A DNA stretch of 64,000 nt from Tolypeutes matacus (lineage: Eukaryota > Chordata > Mammalia > Cingulata > Chlamyphoridae), in contig JAKSZT010054457.1 in the NCBI GenBank assembly GCA_026826555.1, positions 7,235,199 through 7,299,198 of the forward strand. Direction: 5' to 3'. Under the pieces are notes generated by a model. That model saw only the letters and a program-made list of their open reading frames with translations. It was not told where the DNA came from and made no database searches. Positions 1 to 11,770 of this stretch are shown one piece after another (position 1 is the stretch's first letter; every line of letters begins with the position of its first letter). Position numbers and translations under genes: made by a program.

Positions 1-99
1 CTGCGGATTAACCCAGAATGAGGGAGAATCCTCTGTGCAGAATTAGAGAACAGTATCCCACTTACCAGTGGTGGTCTAGTAAACCTCTGACATGCTTGA

Positions 100-280
100 C
101 TATGGACAACTCTCCAGATGTAGATTACCTCTCATCATGGGTACCTAGACTGTCCGCGGCAGACTCATTTGTTGAAATGCAGATTCCTAGATTCCCTGGA
201 ACTTCTGAATTGGAGTCTCACAGTGGGATTTTGGAGTCTGATTTTTAACAATCATCGTCGTATTTTATGATCACTTAAAC
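100..280 (+). mobile_element. MER5-like hAT DNA transposon fragment
   Basis: The stretch around 170-275 (a 'gaaatgcagattcc' start and a 'tttttaacaa' end flanking a sequence on 'cttctgaattggagtctc') resembles the non-autonomous hAT-Charlie element MER5A. Flanks are diverged and the terminal inverted repeats are not clear. The short open frame over 18-248 crosses it and shows no protein family resemblance. Confidence 0.45.
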
Positions 281-1424
281 TTGGAAACAATGACCTAGAC
301 AAATGCCTCTTTTGATCTTTACCCCTGCCCTTCCTGAGACTTCAGTTCTTAGCAAATTCCTCCTAATGAGCTGAATCCCAGGTACATACTCCATCTGGCT
401 GGGTCTATTCCATTGCTCCTCATTTCCAGTATAACAAGATGATTATATTTTATAATTACTTCCACCCTCTGTTCTGTGAACTGGCATTGGAATAATTAAC
501 TGCCCTGTTAAGTTGTCACCAGCAGCGCCTACGAATCTTAAAGATACAATGGGAGGTACTTTAACAGCTATTCCCTATAAAATGGTGAAGGGCAAATATT
601 TCCAAATTAAACAAGGAAAAGTCATTTCAGAGATAAAGTAGGTTAGGCACAGACACACAAAAAACCAGTTTGTTTACTTCTAGGAAAACAAAACAACAAC
701 TTTGCCGAATTTTGTGCCTGACAACTTTAAATCTTTAAAAGATTTAACTTTTAAAGTAATTTATTTTATAGTTCTTTCTATTGAATACTTGCTACCAACA
801 AGAAAACTATTACATTACAGTTTGCTCAGCTTTCCTATCAAGACCATAGAATAAATGAGCTATTAGGCTTCCATGTATATATCCTTTCAAAATAGATTGA
901 AAATATATGTAAATAACTCTGTCTCCTGAGCTAAAATGGTATGCAGATATGCTTAAGGATAATCATAATAATACAAAATTCATGATAACTCATTTGCTAT
1001 AATGGTAACGCTGAGTTACAATGAAGAGTTTGAAACTACACATGGGAAACATGTGTTTCAGTAGGTGGATAAACCATGTGCCCCCAATTTTTTAAGTAAC
1101 AAAGTTCTCTGTTAACTTCAGTAACCTAACTGTTCTGCTGTCATTTCCTCCTAGACAGCCAATTGTAATGTAGGCCTCTCCAGAGGCTGAAATATATGAA
1201 ATTTGTGATAAATAACATTTAGAAGTTTCAGAATAGTGAAGAATCTCCAGTGGTAGAAGAAAGGTTGTTTCTTTTCCCAGTGTCACATCACATTAGAACA
1301 TGCATCATTCCACATCAGTTGAACAAATACTAATTTGGAAAACAGAACAACTAATAATGATAAAGGACAACTCAATGTAGAAAAGTGAAATATCTAATTT
1401 AAAGAATAGGATTCAACCTTTTTT
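281..1424. other. Unassigned AT-rich sequence
   Basis: No gene, recognisable repeat or tandem structure is visible here. Base composition is typical of AT-rich mammalian intergenic DNA. Confidence 0.5.
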
Positions 1425-2620
1425 GAGGGTTTCTTGGGAGGAACTTTCAAAATTTTAGATGCACATATCTTTTGACCTCACAATTCTGCCGTTATAAATT
1501 TATGTGCACTAATGAATAAAAAAAAATTATACATACAAAGCCATTCATTGCAGCATTGCAATAAATTTCACATTAAAAAGAAAATTTTAAAACATTTTAA
1601 ACTTACATCAACATAAAATAGGTTAAATGAATTATGGCACATATTCTACTGTGTGGCTATTTTTTAAAAAATCGCATTATGAGAATTGATTTAAAAAGAT
1701 AACCGTGATATATTGTAAAATGAATTCTGACATAAGTATGTTGCAAAATATTGTTTATATTATATCTACACTTGTGTATAAAAGAATTATATAAATATGT
1801 ATGTAATTCTTATGTATGAACTGAACATTTCTGAAAAGATACACAAGGTGCTATTAATCATGTTATCTTTGGATATTGCAAATAAGGGATCCAAAGGACT
1901 TGGGAATTTTCACACACCATTTTATACCTTCTGTACTATTTTAGCTTTTTTTCTTTTTCTTTATTATTAGCCTATGTTGATTTGAAGTAAAATTCATTAA
2001 AAATCAAAATATTTGATAATACACAGTGTTGGTAAAAGCACAGAAGTCCTAACACATTGTTGGGGAAAGTGTTAATTGGCAAAATTTTCATGGAGGAAAA
2101 TTTGACAGTAGCTTTCCAAAATTAAAATGCATTTTTTATTTGCTCCAGCAATTCCTTCTCTAGAACTTTGTCCTACAGGTATATTATCATATGTGCATAG
2201 GAGAATCTTTGCAGCATCATATGTAGGAGCAAAAAATAAATGAAATCTACCTAATTCCCCATAATAGGGGATTATTTAAATAAATTGTATCTCGATAAAT
2301 GGAATACTATGTCATTTTTGAAAAGAATAAGAAAGCTCATATAAGTACTTATATAAATAGTCAAGATACATTGTTAGATGCAAAAATCAAGCTAAATGGA
2401 ATTTGTGTTATTATATAAAGTTTATAATAAATGCCTATATACTTCCAAATACATAGGATGCTGAAATGAAATGTTAAAAAAAAAGAAACCCTGGTAGCTA
2501 TTTCATTTTGAGAGATGGCCTAGGAAAAGATGTGCAGGAGACTCAGTTTTTCTGTACACCTTTTTGTGCCTTTCAAATTTTGTAACAAGTGGTTGTGTTA
2601 CTTATTTTAAAAAAAACTAA
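1425..2620 (+). mobile_element. L1M 3' fragments (sense)
   Basis: Two stretches (about 1425-1870 and 2020-2620) resemble the degenerate 3' part of old L1M elements. Signs are the 'gttggtaaaagcac' and 'gaatactatgtcatt' type blocks that derive from the end of ORF2 and the 3' UTR, followed by an A-rich end near 2610. No reading frame survives. An AT-rich spacer lies between the two parts, so they may be one element or two. Confidence 0.55.
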
Positions 2621-2700
2621 TTAACAAATGTTAAGTGCTTGGAAGGAACTTTAGAAAGCAGCCACAGAAGTTTTTCACAGAGAATGATATAATGGTTATT

Positions 2701-3275
2701 CATTCATTTAACATTTATTGAACAATTACTATGTGCCAGGCACAAATCTAGGTCCTTAGGATATATCAGGGAATAAAATAAACAAAAGCTCATCTAAAGA
2801 CCATGAAGTAGGAATGTGTCTGGTATATCCATTGAGTAAGAAGAGCAGTGGAGCTGGTATAGAAGGAGTGCGAGAGAGAGTAGTACGAGATGACATCAGA
2901 GACATACCTGAGACAAAATGCCCTAGGCCTGGGCCATGCATACCATTGTAAGAAGTTCAATTTTTACTTTAAGTGAAACTGAGAACCATTGTTGGGGTGG
3001 AGCAGAGGAGTGATGTGATTTGACTTACTTTTCCAAGGATCACTCCAGCCAGTCTATTCCAGTGTTGAGAATAGACTGTAGAAAAAAGGGTGAAAGCAGA
3101 GACCTGGAAAGAGGCTATTGTGAAACCCACCTGAGAGGTTAGATGGTCATATTCCCAATAGCAGTCATGTGATGGTGAGAGGTGGTTGGATTTGTATAGT
3201 GTCCTCAAGATTTCCTGGTAGGTTGAATGTGAAGTGTAAAAGAGAAGAGTCAAAGATGACTCCAAGGTTCATCAA
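2701..3275. repeat. Ancient mammal-wide repeat (L2-like, uncertain)
   Basis: The block begins with 'actatgtgccaggcac' and continues with 'gcagaggagtgatgtgat' and 'agtcaaagatgactccaagg'. This chain is familiar from an old mammal-wide interspersed repeat, probably L2-related. The family call is uncertain. Short open frames on both strands here are incidental. Confidence 0.45.
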
Positions 3276-3365
3276 ATACTTGAACATAAACCCTTCAATA
3301 CTTTCTCACCCACTATCTTCATTCAGTTTCAACACGAGGAATGCAAGATGGTAAAGAATGATGAT

Positions 3366-3870
3366 TGTATTAGTCAGCCAAAGGGATGCTGATGCGAAAT
3401 ACCACAGATCTGTTGGCTTTTATAAAGGGTATTTATTTGGGGTAGAAGCTTACAGTCACAAAGCCCTAAATAGTCCAACTCAAGGTACTATAAGAGTTAC
3501 TTACTCACCCAAAGTCTGTTTCCACGTGTTGAAGCAAGATGGCAGGCAATATCTACAAGGGTTCAGCCTTCCTCTTCCTTCTTGAGGCTCCATGGGTCCA
3601 GCTTCTTCTGATCTGAGCTGTAGGCTGGCATAAAGCTCGTCTCTCTTCCCGGGACTCATTTCTTTCCGGGCTCAGCTGCTCTGGTCTCTTCACAGGGCAG
3701 CTATAAACTATCAGGTGAATGGCTCATCTCTCTTCTCGGGGCCTCTGCCATGTCTATGGAGCTGTCTCTCTTCCTCTGTGTAATTTCTCTGGGTATCTAC
3801 TTCTGTGTTCTTGATTGAGTGTCCATCTGCCTAACTGGATCCATGTTTAGTTAAACCCTCACATGGAACT
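3366..3870 (-). mobile_element. Antisense LTR, 'TGTGGCAGTTTG...CTAATACA' family
   Basis: On the plus strand it opens with 'tgtattagtcagcc' and shares 'ctgttggcttttataaagggtatttatttggggta' type sequence with the complete solo LTR at 26685-27260. That identifies it as the 3' end of an antisense LTR. Its other end is not resolved and lies somewhere in 3850-3985. It is a different subfamily from the LTR at 4411-4705, so it is probably a separate insertion rather than the partner LTR of the remnant next to it. Confidence 0.6.
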
Positions 3871-3889
3871 CTATACTACAGCGACATGC

Positions 3890-4410
3890 TTTCCAGAAGC
3901 TCAGGGTGGTCCCTGATAGAGCTGCCTCTGAACCTAGTCTCAGAGCACATTATCTAGTTAGGCTCGGAATTTTTCAAACCACCTGTTTCTGCTTTCTGTG
4001 TGCTTAAGAGTTCAGTTCTTGTTTCTTTATAATTTACAAGAAGAAATCAGGCTGCACTTTCCACATTTAGCTGAGAAATCTCCTCAGCTAAATATCCAAG
4101 TTCATTGCTTTCAGGTTCTGTTTTCCATTTGACAATAGAACTCAATTTCATCAAGTTCTCTGCCACTTTAAAACAAGAATTGCCTTTCCTCCATTTTCCA
4201 ATAACACATTCATTATTTCCTTCTAAGGTTTCATCAGAAGTATATTTAGCATCCATATTTCTACCAACAGACTCTCTAGAGCAATCTAGACTTTTTCTAT
4301 CAAGCACTTCACAGTTCTTCCAGTCTCTATCCTTTACCCAATTCCAATGCCAGTTCCACATTTTTAGGTATTTGCAGTAGCAGCACCTCACTTTCTGATA
4401 CCAAAGACTG
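3890..4410 (-). pseudogene. MaLR-type internal (gag-like) remnant
   Basis: The minus strand has a 114-codon open frame (4391 down to 4047) that begins just inside a primer-binding-site-like sequence near 4393-4410. That sequence ('ttggtatcag', minus strand) parallels the site in the ERV-L provirus at 55577. The frame shows W-rich 'MWNWHWNWVKD' spacing of the kind found directly behind the 5' LTR of MaLR (MST/MLT1) internal regions. MaLR elements are non-autonomous ERV-L relatives with only a gag-like ORF. What remains is a short, degraded piece with no evidence of function. Confidence 0.55.
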
Positions 4411-4705
4411 CCTTGTTGTTAAAGCAAATAACATGCAATGCATTGGCTTAAATAATGGGGATTCATTGGGTCATGGTTTTGAAATTAGAAGTCCAAATCA
4501 AGGCCTCACCAAGGCAATGTTTTCTCTCCATCTGTCTGAATTTCATCTGCTTATTAAGGACCTCAGTAAGAAGATTACAACCCATCCTGGGCCACATTTT
4601 ATCTCAAGTAACTGCATCAAAAGGTTCTATTTAAAAAGGTTCATACCCACAAGAATGGACCAGTCTAAGCACATGTTTTTCTGAGGTACATAGCTCCAAA
4701 GTGCC
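4411..4705 (-). mobile_element. Antisense LTR adjacent to MaLR remnant
   Basis: Shares 'caatgcattggctt...atgggg...ttcattgg' and 'agtccaaatcaaggc' blocks with the LTRs at 4785-5767, 10746-11403 and 13020-13215. It lies where the 5' LTR of the neighbouring antisense remnant should be. Outer edge near 4705 is approximate. Confidence 0.5.
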
Positions 4706-4784
4706 ATGGCCATGAAAGTAGGAAAAAACCAAAAGTAAGTGATGTCATGGAAACCAAGAGCTAAAATATGTTTCAGAGGGTGGT

Positions 4785-5767
4785 TGTTTTAGTTTGTTAG
4801 CCTGCTGAAAGCAGATACCATAAAATGCATTGGCTTTTAACAATGGGAATTTATTGGTTTTATGAAATTGGAATGATAAATGCTGTTATTAACCATCTTG
4901 GTTTGCTTGAGCTTCCATTTTATCCAGGGACTTACAAAGAAGAAAAAGAAGTTAACTGAAGTAGGCTAACATACCAATGACCCTTTGTGGTGCTGATAAA
5001 GACCCCTGACTCTGCCCAGGAGGAAGAACTAACAAAGAGATCATGCTGACACCAGCAAAGTCTTCTGATCTTCACCCGATGGCCACAATCTTACACTAAA
5101 ATCCTGCTTGCTAATTAATGAACTGGGCCTCAAAGACAACCTGTCCAGACAGTCCACAGCACACATAGTCCATGTAGTTCACATAGTCCTCTAGCACACA
5201 GAGCTCACGTACTAACCATAAATCATGTCCCTTTTATTCCTCCCTCATTCCCTCATACCTTCCCTTTGTCTCAAGCAGCCATATAAGCTGCTCCCCTTGC
5301 TCACCCCTTTGAGCGGAAACATCTTTTAGTGCTGCTCCTGCAGTAATGCATCTTTAGTTCAGTTAACTTGATCCGTACCCTCTTTTGAAGTATTTTATTT
5401 TATTTTCAGCATAAAAGCTTACAGATTTGAAGCTGAAAAAAATGTCCAAATCAAGGCATCATCAAGGCTGCTGTAATCCTGGGTCCTCTGCCACATGGCA
5501 AGGCACCTGGTGGGTGTTTGCTGTCTCTCCCTTCACTTCTAGGTTTTGTTGCATTCAGCTTCTTGCTTCTGTACCTCTCCCCTGCCCTTTCCCTCTCTCT
5601 CTCTATTGATTCTGCTCACAAAGGACTCCAGTAAGTGCATTAAGACCCAGCGCTCTGCCTTAACTGAAGTAACCATATCAAAAAGTACTATTTACAATAA
5701 GTTTACTCCCACAGGAATCATGTAAGAACATGATTTTCTGGAGTACATACAGTTTTGAACCACCACA
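4785..5767 (-). mobile_element. Solo LTR with perfect 5-bp target duplication, itself interrupted
   Basis: On the plus strand it runs from 'tgttttagtttgttag' to 'gaaccaccaca' and is flanked by identical 5-bp duplications 'gtggt' at 4780-4784 and 5768-5772. Five-bp duplications are usual for ERV-L/MaLR integrations. The LTR is split: its sequence breaks off near 4862 and resumes near 5405 ('cataaaagcttacag'), with a separate insert between. The resumed part matches the LTRs at 10746 and 13020. Confidence 0.7.
4862..5405. mobile_element. Insert within the LTR, possibly an ERV1-type LTR
   Basis: This ~540-bp block is unrelated to the surrounding LTR. It is C-rich with a 'catataagctgctcccc' promoter-like stretch near 5280 followed by a CT-rich leader, as seen in class I retroviral LTRs. 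I could not define its ends or a target duplication, so the class is a guess. Confidence 0.3.
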
Positions 5768-7269
5768 GTGGTGATGGTTCACAATAGGAAATGCAACAAG
5801 GAGGCCAACTAAATCAGAAAAATGTATTAGATTTAGCCTTAGGGAGATTTGTATAGCTTTGATAAGATAATGGAATTGATTGAGGAATAAATGGGAGGTG
5901 AAAAGTGAAGGTAGCACTTAACTCCTTGCATTTCAATTCTCTGTTGACACCTCTGCCTTTTTAAAAAAGACTGTAAATTCCTCAAGGGTGGAGTCTTTGT
6001 CTCTCACTTGTCTCCCTCTTGGTACCCACATATTCCTTTAGAGGGGAAATAGAGTGGCTGAATAGTAAATATAAAGATCTGAGGATGAAAAAGGAACTAG
6101 AAAAGTTCTAGAGGAACTAGAATTAATACCCCTATGTTTACTTTAAATGCCATTTAAAATAATATAGACTAGTGTTTTATGTTTTGTATAAAAATCAATG
6201 CCATTGGAAAACAGTGATGATTACCACTCTCTGATGGGAAATCAATTCAATTACTGACTACCCTTTTCTGACAGAGAAGGCAATTATTGAATTTTCACAT
6301 ACATTATTACATTATAGCATGGATATAAAAAATATTTTCTTCACATTAGAATCTTCTGCTTTGCTAATAATCTTACTATTACATTAATACTTTCAGGATA
6401 AATGTGCTATCATTTGATTCCATAAAACAAATATCACATTGATTTCTAGCCATATTGGCTACACGGTGTGTGCTTTATAAAAGTCACAGCGATAAGGTTT
6501 TTCATATAGATTTTTTGTGTAGCTGAACAAGTATCATTCTTTGCTGGTCAAACACATAATATTTTAATGTTCCAGACATAACAGACTTCAGATTACCCAA
6601 GTTAGAATGAATAAAAGACATTTTTTTCCAGATAGAGCTCCTTTGCTGCATCTCATCTAAGTTACCATCTTAGAGAAAAATCAAGTCATGAAAGCAAAAA
6701 AAAAAAAAAGAAGAATTAATGACACATTTTGTTCCGTCAACATGATGAGAATTTTTAATCCCTAGTGAAAATATGAATTAATGATAAGCAATAATAGTCT
6801 TTGAGAATACTGACCTCCCATGATTTGATAGCTCAAAATAGAGCCGCTGCTTCCTCCAGACTTGTATTTAAAATAAAATCCTTCTACTCTCATCCTTCAA
6901 CTCCCAGAAGTTATAATCTGTAAAAGTCACATATAAGCAGTTCAGTGGACCCTTCTGATATCCAGAAATACAAAGTAAAGAGTCACAATTACAACTTGAA
7001 AATCATTTACAAATATTGACTCTGGATTCCTTTAAGCTGTTCAAGTTAATTGCAATTAAATAGTTTTGGAAGTGAGTGAATGGAAAAGATGCAGTAAGAT
7101 ACAAGATCACACATTGGTTTGTTTGATTTTTAATTTTGGTTTTACTTGATAGTAGCAAAAGATTATTTATTCTTTGTCTCATTGTGTGCTTGTTATGGTG
7201 GCTGAACTACAAATAAAATAGGCAGAAAGCTATGAAAGTAGAGGCACACAGAAACGTAAAAATCTTGGT
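5768..7269. other. Mostly unassigned; L2-like tail fragment
   Basis: About 5960-6035 resembles the 3' end of an L2 element ('gtaaattcctcaagggtggagt'). The rest is AT-rich with no gene or recognisable repeat. A short A-run at 6695-6708 is the only simple repeat. Confidence 0.4.
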
Positions 7270-7400
7270 TCTTTCTTTTAGTAATGTAAGACCTTGGAAA
7301 AGTTATTTGACCACTCTAAGCCTCAATTTTGTCATCTGTAAGAAAAATATATGCAGATAATTATACCTACCTCATAGAATAGTGTGGGGATACCTGCTCA
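7270..7400 (+). repeat. MIR SINE fragment
   Basis: Core segment 'gaccactctaagcctcaattttgtcatctgtaag' type sequence followed by 'acctacctcatag' matches the MIR central region in order. Confidence 0.65.
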
Positions 7401-7819
7401 CAGCATAGAATGACTTATGTGAATATGGAATCATTTTACCTCTACATAAATATAGTTGTAGATTATATTAACTGGAGAATTTGTGATATAAGAGTAGATG
7501 GAGAATGTTCTCTACTCATGCACAGTTCTAGAAAAGAAATTTCAATTGCAAGATCTAAGGGATTTGTGAAATGGATCCAATTATAGGATTCCCAAGCTCA
7601 TGTTATGATTTCTCTCTACCATTTTGAAATGAAGCACACAATTTTGTCTGGGATTTCCAGGTTGCTTAGATGGAAGATATTCCTTCCTCTGATTCAACAT
7701 TGGTGTCTATGAGGAGAGTACATAAAATGACATTTCCTTCTTAGCCTCATTCAAACATGCACTGACTACTGGACACCAATGACCCTGAATCTTGTTCAGT
7801 CTGGAAAGTAGCAAAGAAT

Positions 7820-8040
7820 AGTAGACTTGGAATCCAAAAGCATGAGTTTGGATCTTGTTTATCTACTTACAAACTAAGCACTGGTGCTTACCATGATCCA
7901 TAAATTTCAACTTCCTTATTTTAAATTTTTGGAATACTAATTCCTACCACATAGAAATGGAGATTAGATGAGGTAATGCTAGCCAACTCTTGGTAATCAA
8001 TGAGGTGCTCAATAATTTTCTCTAGCTAGGATTATTAGCA
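7820..8040 (+). repeat. MIR SINE
   Basis: A long degenerate MIR: 'gagtttggatcttg', then 'aacttccttattt', then 'gaggtgctcaata' in the family order. Confidence 0.55.
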
Positions 8041-9960
8041 TAAAATAGATATTTTGCCACTATCTACTTATGACAGTATGTACAAAATCTTTAAAACATA
8101 ATATTAAAGTATCACTTGATAAGTAATGTTCCACATGAAGTTATCCCTTTTTCTCTTCTAGACTCACAAAGTCTTTGTGTTAAAATAAAGCAAGAATATA
8201 CCCATGTAGAACAAGAGAGCCTTAGGCTTCTTTTTAATGATCAATGTGTCAGGCAAATGAGATGAAGATTGAAGAATAAAATCATTCACATCTTTAGAGC
8301 ATTAGGTCTTAAACTTCTCCTGGGTTTGAGATTAATTCTGGATATGAATCCAAACACATAGCTGGTCATTGACTATCATGGGAATTTATGGGATGCCTAT
8401 GAAAATGGGGATAGGTAATAAGAGAAAAGGCAAGGAATTAAAAAAACAAAAACACCAAAAATAAGACTATCCAGTATGAAAGATATTTTAGGGGAAAACT
8501 AGCCCACTTGATTATACTTACCTAGATAAATCCAACTTTAACCAAAATGTTTCTAGACACATGCATACAGGTTAAAAACTGCAAGTAATTTTCAGTTTAT
8601 ACAATGTCTAGGTAAGAGATAAGCTTTAGCTAAATTGAAACCCATAAATGATTAAGCAGCATCTCTCCCTCCCACTAATTTTGTATTGCAAGCCAATACT
8701 TGCTCACTAGCGGTCAGGCATCTTCCCAGTTTCCTTGAAAAGTCCAATTCAAACATTTTTTAAAAAAGCAAAATCAAAATGTCTCTCCAGTGTGCTAAAA
8801 TCCAGGAAACATAACTTGCTAGGTATGGGTGATGTTTTGCAAAGTGAGGCTATCCATATTGGCAACATAACATTTGGAGTGATATTAAATACACTGCTAA
8901 TTCAAGCAGGAAGTAAAAGTGGTTAGAGGTGGGCAGTTCTATGTGGACCTGAAGTGCTCACAATGCGGTGGCACTGAATTTCAGGGAGCTGTTTTTTATC
9001 ACCTAGAAACAAGAAAAAAAACTACCCATTTCTGAGTGAGGAGGTTGGGTCAATTCCATTTTACTTGTTTCTCATATTCTGCAGGTAAACTGGATTTCCC
9101 CCAAATGGAGCTGGGGTTTTCCTCCTGCTCCCACCAGTTAGGTACATGAAACCCCTCCACTGCTAGTTGTTCCTGAAAATCAGTCAGTGTATGTCTCATT
9201 ATACCCCATTAAATGACCTTGGGGGATTGATCCCAGCTAAGCAAGCATTATCCTTTTGATAAACACTTCAACAGGGACTTGAAATCTTGCTGGAGGTAAT
9301 TTGAGTAAGATATGGGTTAAATATGATCAAAATATTTTATACTCATGTAAAACTTATTGCAAGTGCCATGAAAATTTAGACAGAGTCTCAGTTTCTAATT
9401 TTCAGAAGAAGTTTTGTTTCCTGTTTAAAAATATATATATATTCCCTCAGCAAACATTGCTAAGATCTATTGGTAAGAAAGAGACCTCTAGTCAAAGTAA
9501 TTTAGTAGAGGATTACTTTGTGAAGACAGATATGTATGTTATAAGTTGGTGTGCTTATAAATTATAGAAATATATAAATGCATAGAAATGTATATAATAT
9601 CCAGGTCATTATATATAATTGAAAATCATATAACTGATAATTTTGGATAAATTAAAATACTTATATTTTAAATAGATAAAATGATCCAACTAAATTATCT
9701 GAAAACTCTTGTAAATAATTTATCTGTGGTTGGGTGTACCTATCAGCATAGAAATGCTGGTAAAAGATTCCTTTTTAGAGTGGCAAATTCTGAAGATACT
9801 GAGCAATGAAGTCTGTTCCTCTACTAGATTGAGAAAATATATTTGGCTAGCAGTCACACCCTGTCTAAAAGAAAACTTTTTTTAGTTAACAAGGGAAGTC
9901 ACAAACACACACTCAGTGGCCGTCTCCCAATCCTTGCCTAGCCCCTTACTCCCCTCTTTG
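8041..9960. other. Unassigned sequence
   Basis: No exon, RNA gene or confident repeat is visible. Short open frames at 8735-8926 and 9301-9567 have no family resemblance and no codon-use signal. Confidence 0.45.
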
Positions 9961-10227
9961 CTACTGTGTGCAGATGTTTTAGTCTGTTTCCATTCTGTAG
10001 CCCACGAGAGGTGTTAGGTCAAATGGAAAGGCCCGACCAGAACTTAAACCTGGAAACCAGGAACAAGCAGCCCCAGCTGCTTATCATGGCAGGAACTCTC
10101 AGTGGCTGGGTCCCCTCCCTCTGGGGTGCATAAATACTCAACACTCCAATAGCACAGGGTCTCTCCTCTCCGACACAATGTGGGTGTGTGTAACTGCCAA
10201 AGCACCCTGATCGGAGCAGTTGGCCTC

Positions 10228-10726
10228 TGTGGCAGTTTGATGGAATTATGAATTCCAAAAATATAATTGAATCATGCTTGTAAACTGATCTGTTAATCTG
10301 GGCATGATTAGGTTAGGATTAGGGCGTTGAGCCCCACCCCTTGGTGGGTGGGGAATTGAATATAAAAGGCAAGGCAAAGAAAAGTTGAAGTAGTCTTTTG
10401 AGAAGCCGTTTTGATGTTGGAAAGAAGGCCCCAGGGGAAGAGAAGCAAGCCATTTGCCTAATCTTCTACAGCTAACCTTGTGGAGGAAACAGGAGCTAAG
10501 CCGGAGAGAAACGCAGCCCCGGGAAGAGAGGAACCTCAGAGGCCTGAACCCTGGCAAACGCCAGCAGCTGTCTTGCTCTAACACATGGCAATGGACTGTG
10601 GTGAGAGAAGAAACTTAATGCTTTATGGCCTGGTATCTGTGAACGTCTACCCCAAATAAATACCCTTTATAAAAACCAACCCATTTTTGGTATTTTACAT
10701 TAGCACCCCTTTGGCTGACTAATACA
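10228..10726 (+). mobile_element. Solo LTR with perfect 5-bp target duplication
   Basis: A 499-bp LTR from 'tgtggcagtttgatgg' to 'ggctgactaataca', flanked by identical 'gcctc' at 10223-10227 and 10727-10731. It contains a polyadenylation signal in 'ccccaaataaataccc' near 10654. It is the same family as the antisense copies at 3366 and 26685. The intact termini and duplication show a clean integration followed by LTR-LTR recombination. Confidence 0.8.
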
Positions 10727-10745
10727 GCCTCCCTGGGAGACTGGT

Positions 10746-11403
10746 TGTTTTAGTCTGCTAAAGCTGCTGGGAGCAAAATATCAGAAATGGGTTGGCTTTT
10801 ATATTGGCAATTTATTTGGGGTAAAATCTTACAGTTCTGAGGCTGTGAAAATATCCAAATCAAGGCATCATCAGAGATGCTGTCTTACCAAAGCCAACCA
10901 CTGGATCCTGGACTCCTGCCATGTGGCAAGGCAAAATGGCAGGTCTGCCAGTCTCTCTGTACATTCTCCTCCAGGCTCACCTTCTCTTTCAGCGTTGAGC
11001 TATTCTGTGGGCCTAGCCTCTTCAAGATCCTCATTGCTTCAGCTTCTCTGCTGATTACAGCCTCTGGCCTCTCTCTCAGCCTCTTCGGGTTTCTCTGTCT
11101 CTCTGTAGGCAATCCTGGAGTCCTTTCTCACATGGCAGGGTAAACATGTCAGCTGTCTTTCTCTCTGTGTGTTTCTGCTTTCAGTTCTCTGCTTATATAA
11201 GACTCCAGCAAGAGGCAGAGACCCAACCTATGTCATGCCTCACTGAGGAAGTCCAATCAAAGGCCCAAAAGCAATGCAAAAGTGATCTAATCAAAGATCT
11301 TAACTGAATCTAATACAATCGAAGGGTCCCAAATCCATAGGAATGGATTCCTTCTAAGAACATGATCTTTTCCAGGATTCGCAAAAATCTTCAAACTGTC
11401 ACA
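10746..11403 (-). mobile_element. Antisense solo LTR, tail-to-tail with its neighbour
   Basis: Plus strand runs from 'tgttttagtctgctaaagc' to 'cttcaaactgtcaca', so the 658-bp LTR lies antisense. It shares the 'tccaaatcaaggcatcatc' block with 4785-5767 and 13020-13215. Its 3' end sits 19 bp from the 3' end of the LTR at 10228-10726. No good target duplication remains (ctggt versus ttgcc). Open frames on both strands inside it are incidental. Confidence 0.7.
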
Positions 11404-11659
11404 TTGCCCATGAGGGACTCTCTTTCCCTCCACTTTTGGACTTTCTGTACTGTGTAAGTAATAAAGCAGTCATTTGCTGAAAGTTTCTGTTGTGCCTGAG
11501 CCCATGTTGCTATGAGATATCAGGTTGCAACTCACCTACGCATTTGTTTTAAAATTGTCTTTTATTTCATGACTATAAGTCCTGGAATCATAATCATATT
11601 GTCTAAGGCTATGGAAAGTGCTGTGAAAATAATATCTAAAGCAACACCTTACCTTTAAC

Positions 11660-11770
11660 CATGTGATCTCTAAGCAGTAACTGAGGCTTGGAGGGGTGAA
11701 ATGATATGGTCCAGGTCTTCTGACACTAAGCCCAGCTCTTTATCATTGTCTCCAAGTTATAGTATCCACT
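11660..11770 (-). repeat. MIR SINE fragment (antisense)
   Basis: The 'taactgaggcttggaggggtgaa' and 'gacactaagcccagctc' blocks match the MIR core and 5' part in reverse orientation. Confidence 0.45.

Larger units (their letters stand above)
10012..11530 (+). mobile_element. Host LTR (class I-like) interrupted by two later LTRs
   Basis: Three separated pieces (about 10012-10227, 10727-10745 and 11404-11530) read as one LTR once the two inner LTRs are set aside. The first piece has a 'gcataaatactcaac' TATA-like box near 10128 and the last has 'taataaagcagtc' (polyadenylation signal near 11459). The CT-rich middle 'gactctctttccctcc' fits a retroviral leader. Ends are approximate. Confidence 0.45.

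Noticed and set aside
18..248. 76-codon open frame at the left edge
   Set aside because: It overlaps a MER5-like DNA transposon fragment and shows no known domain.
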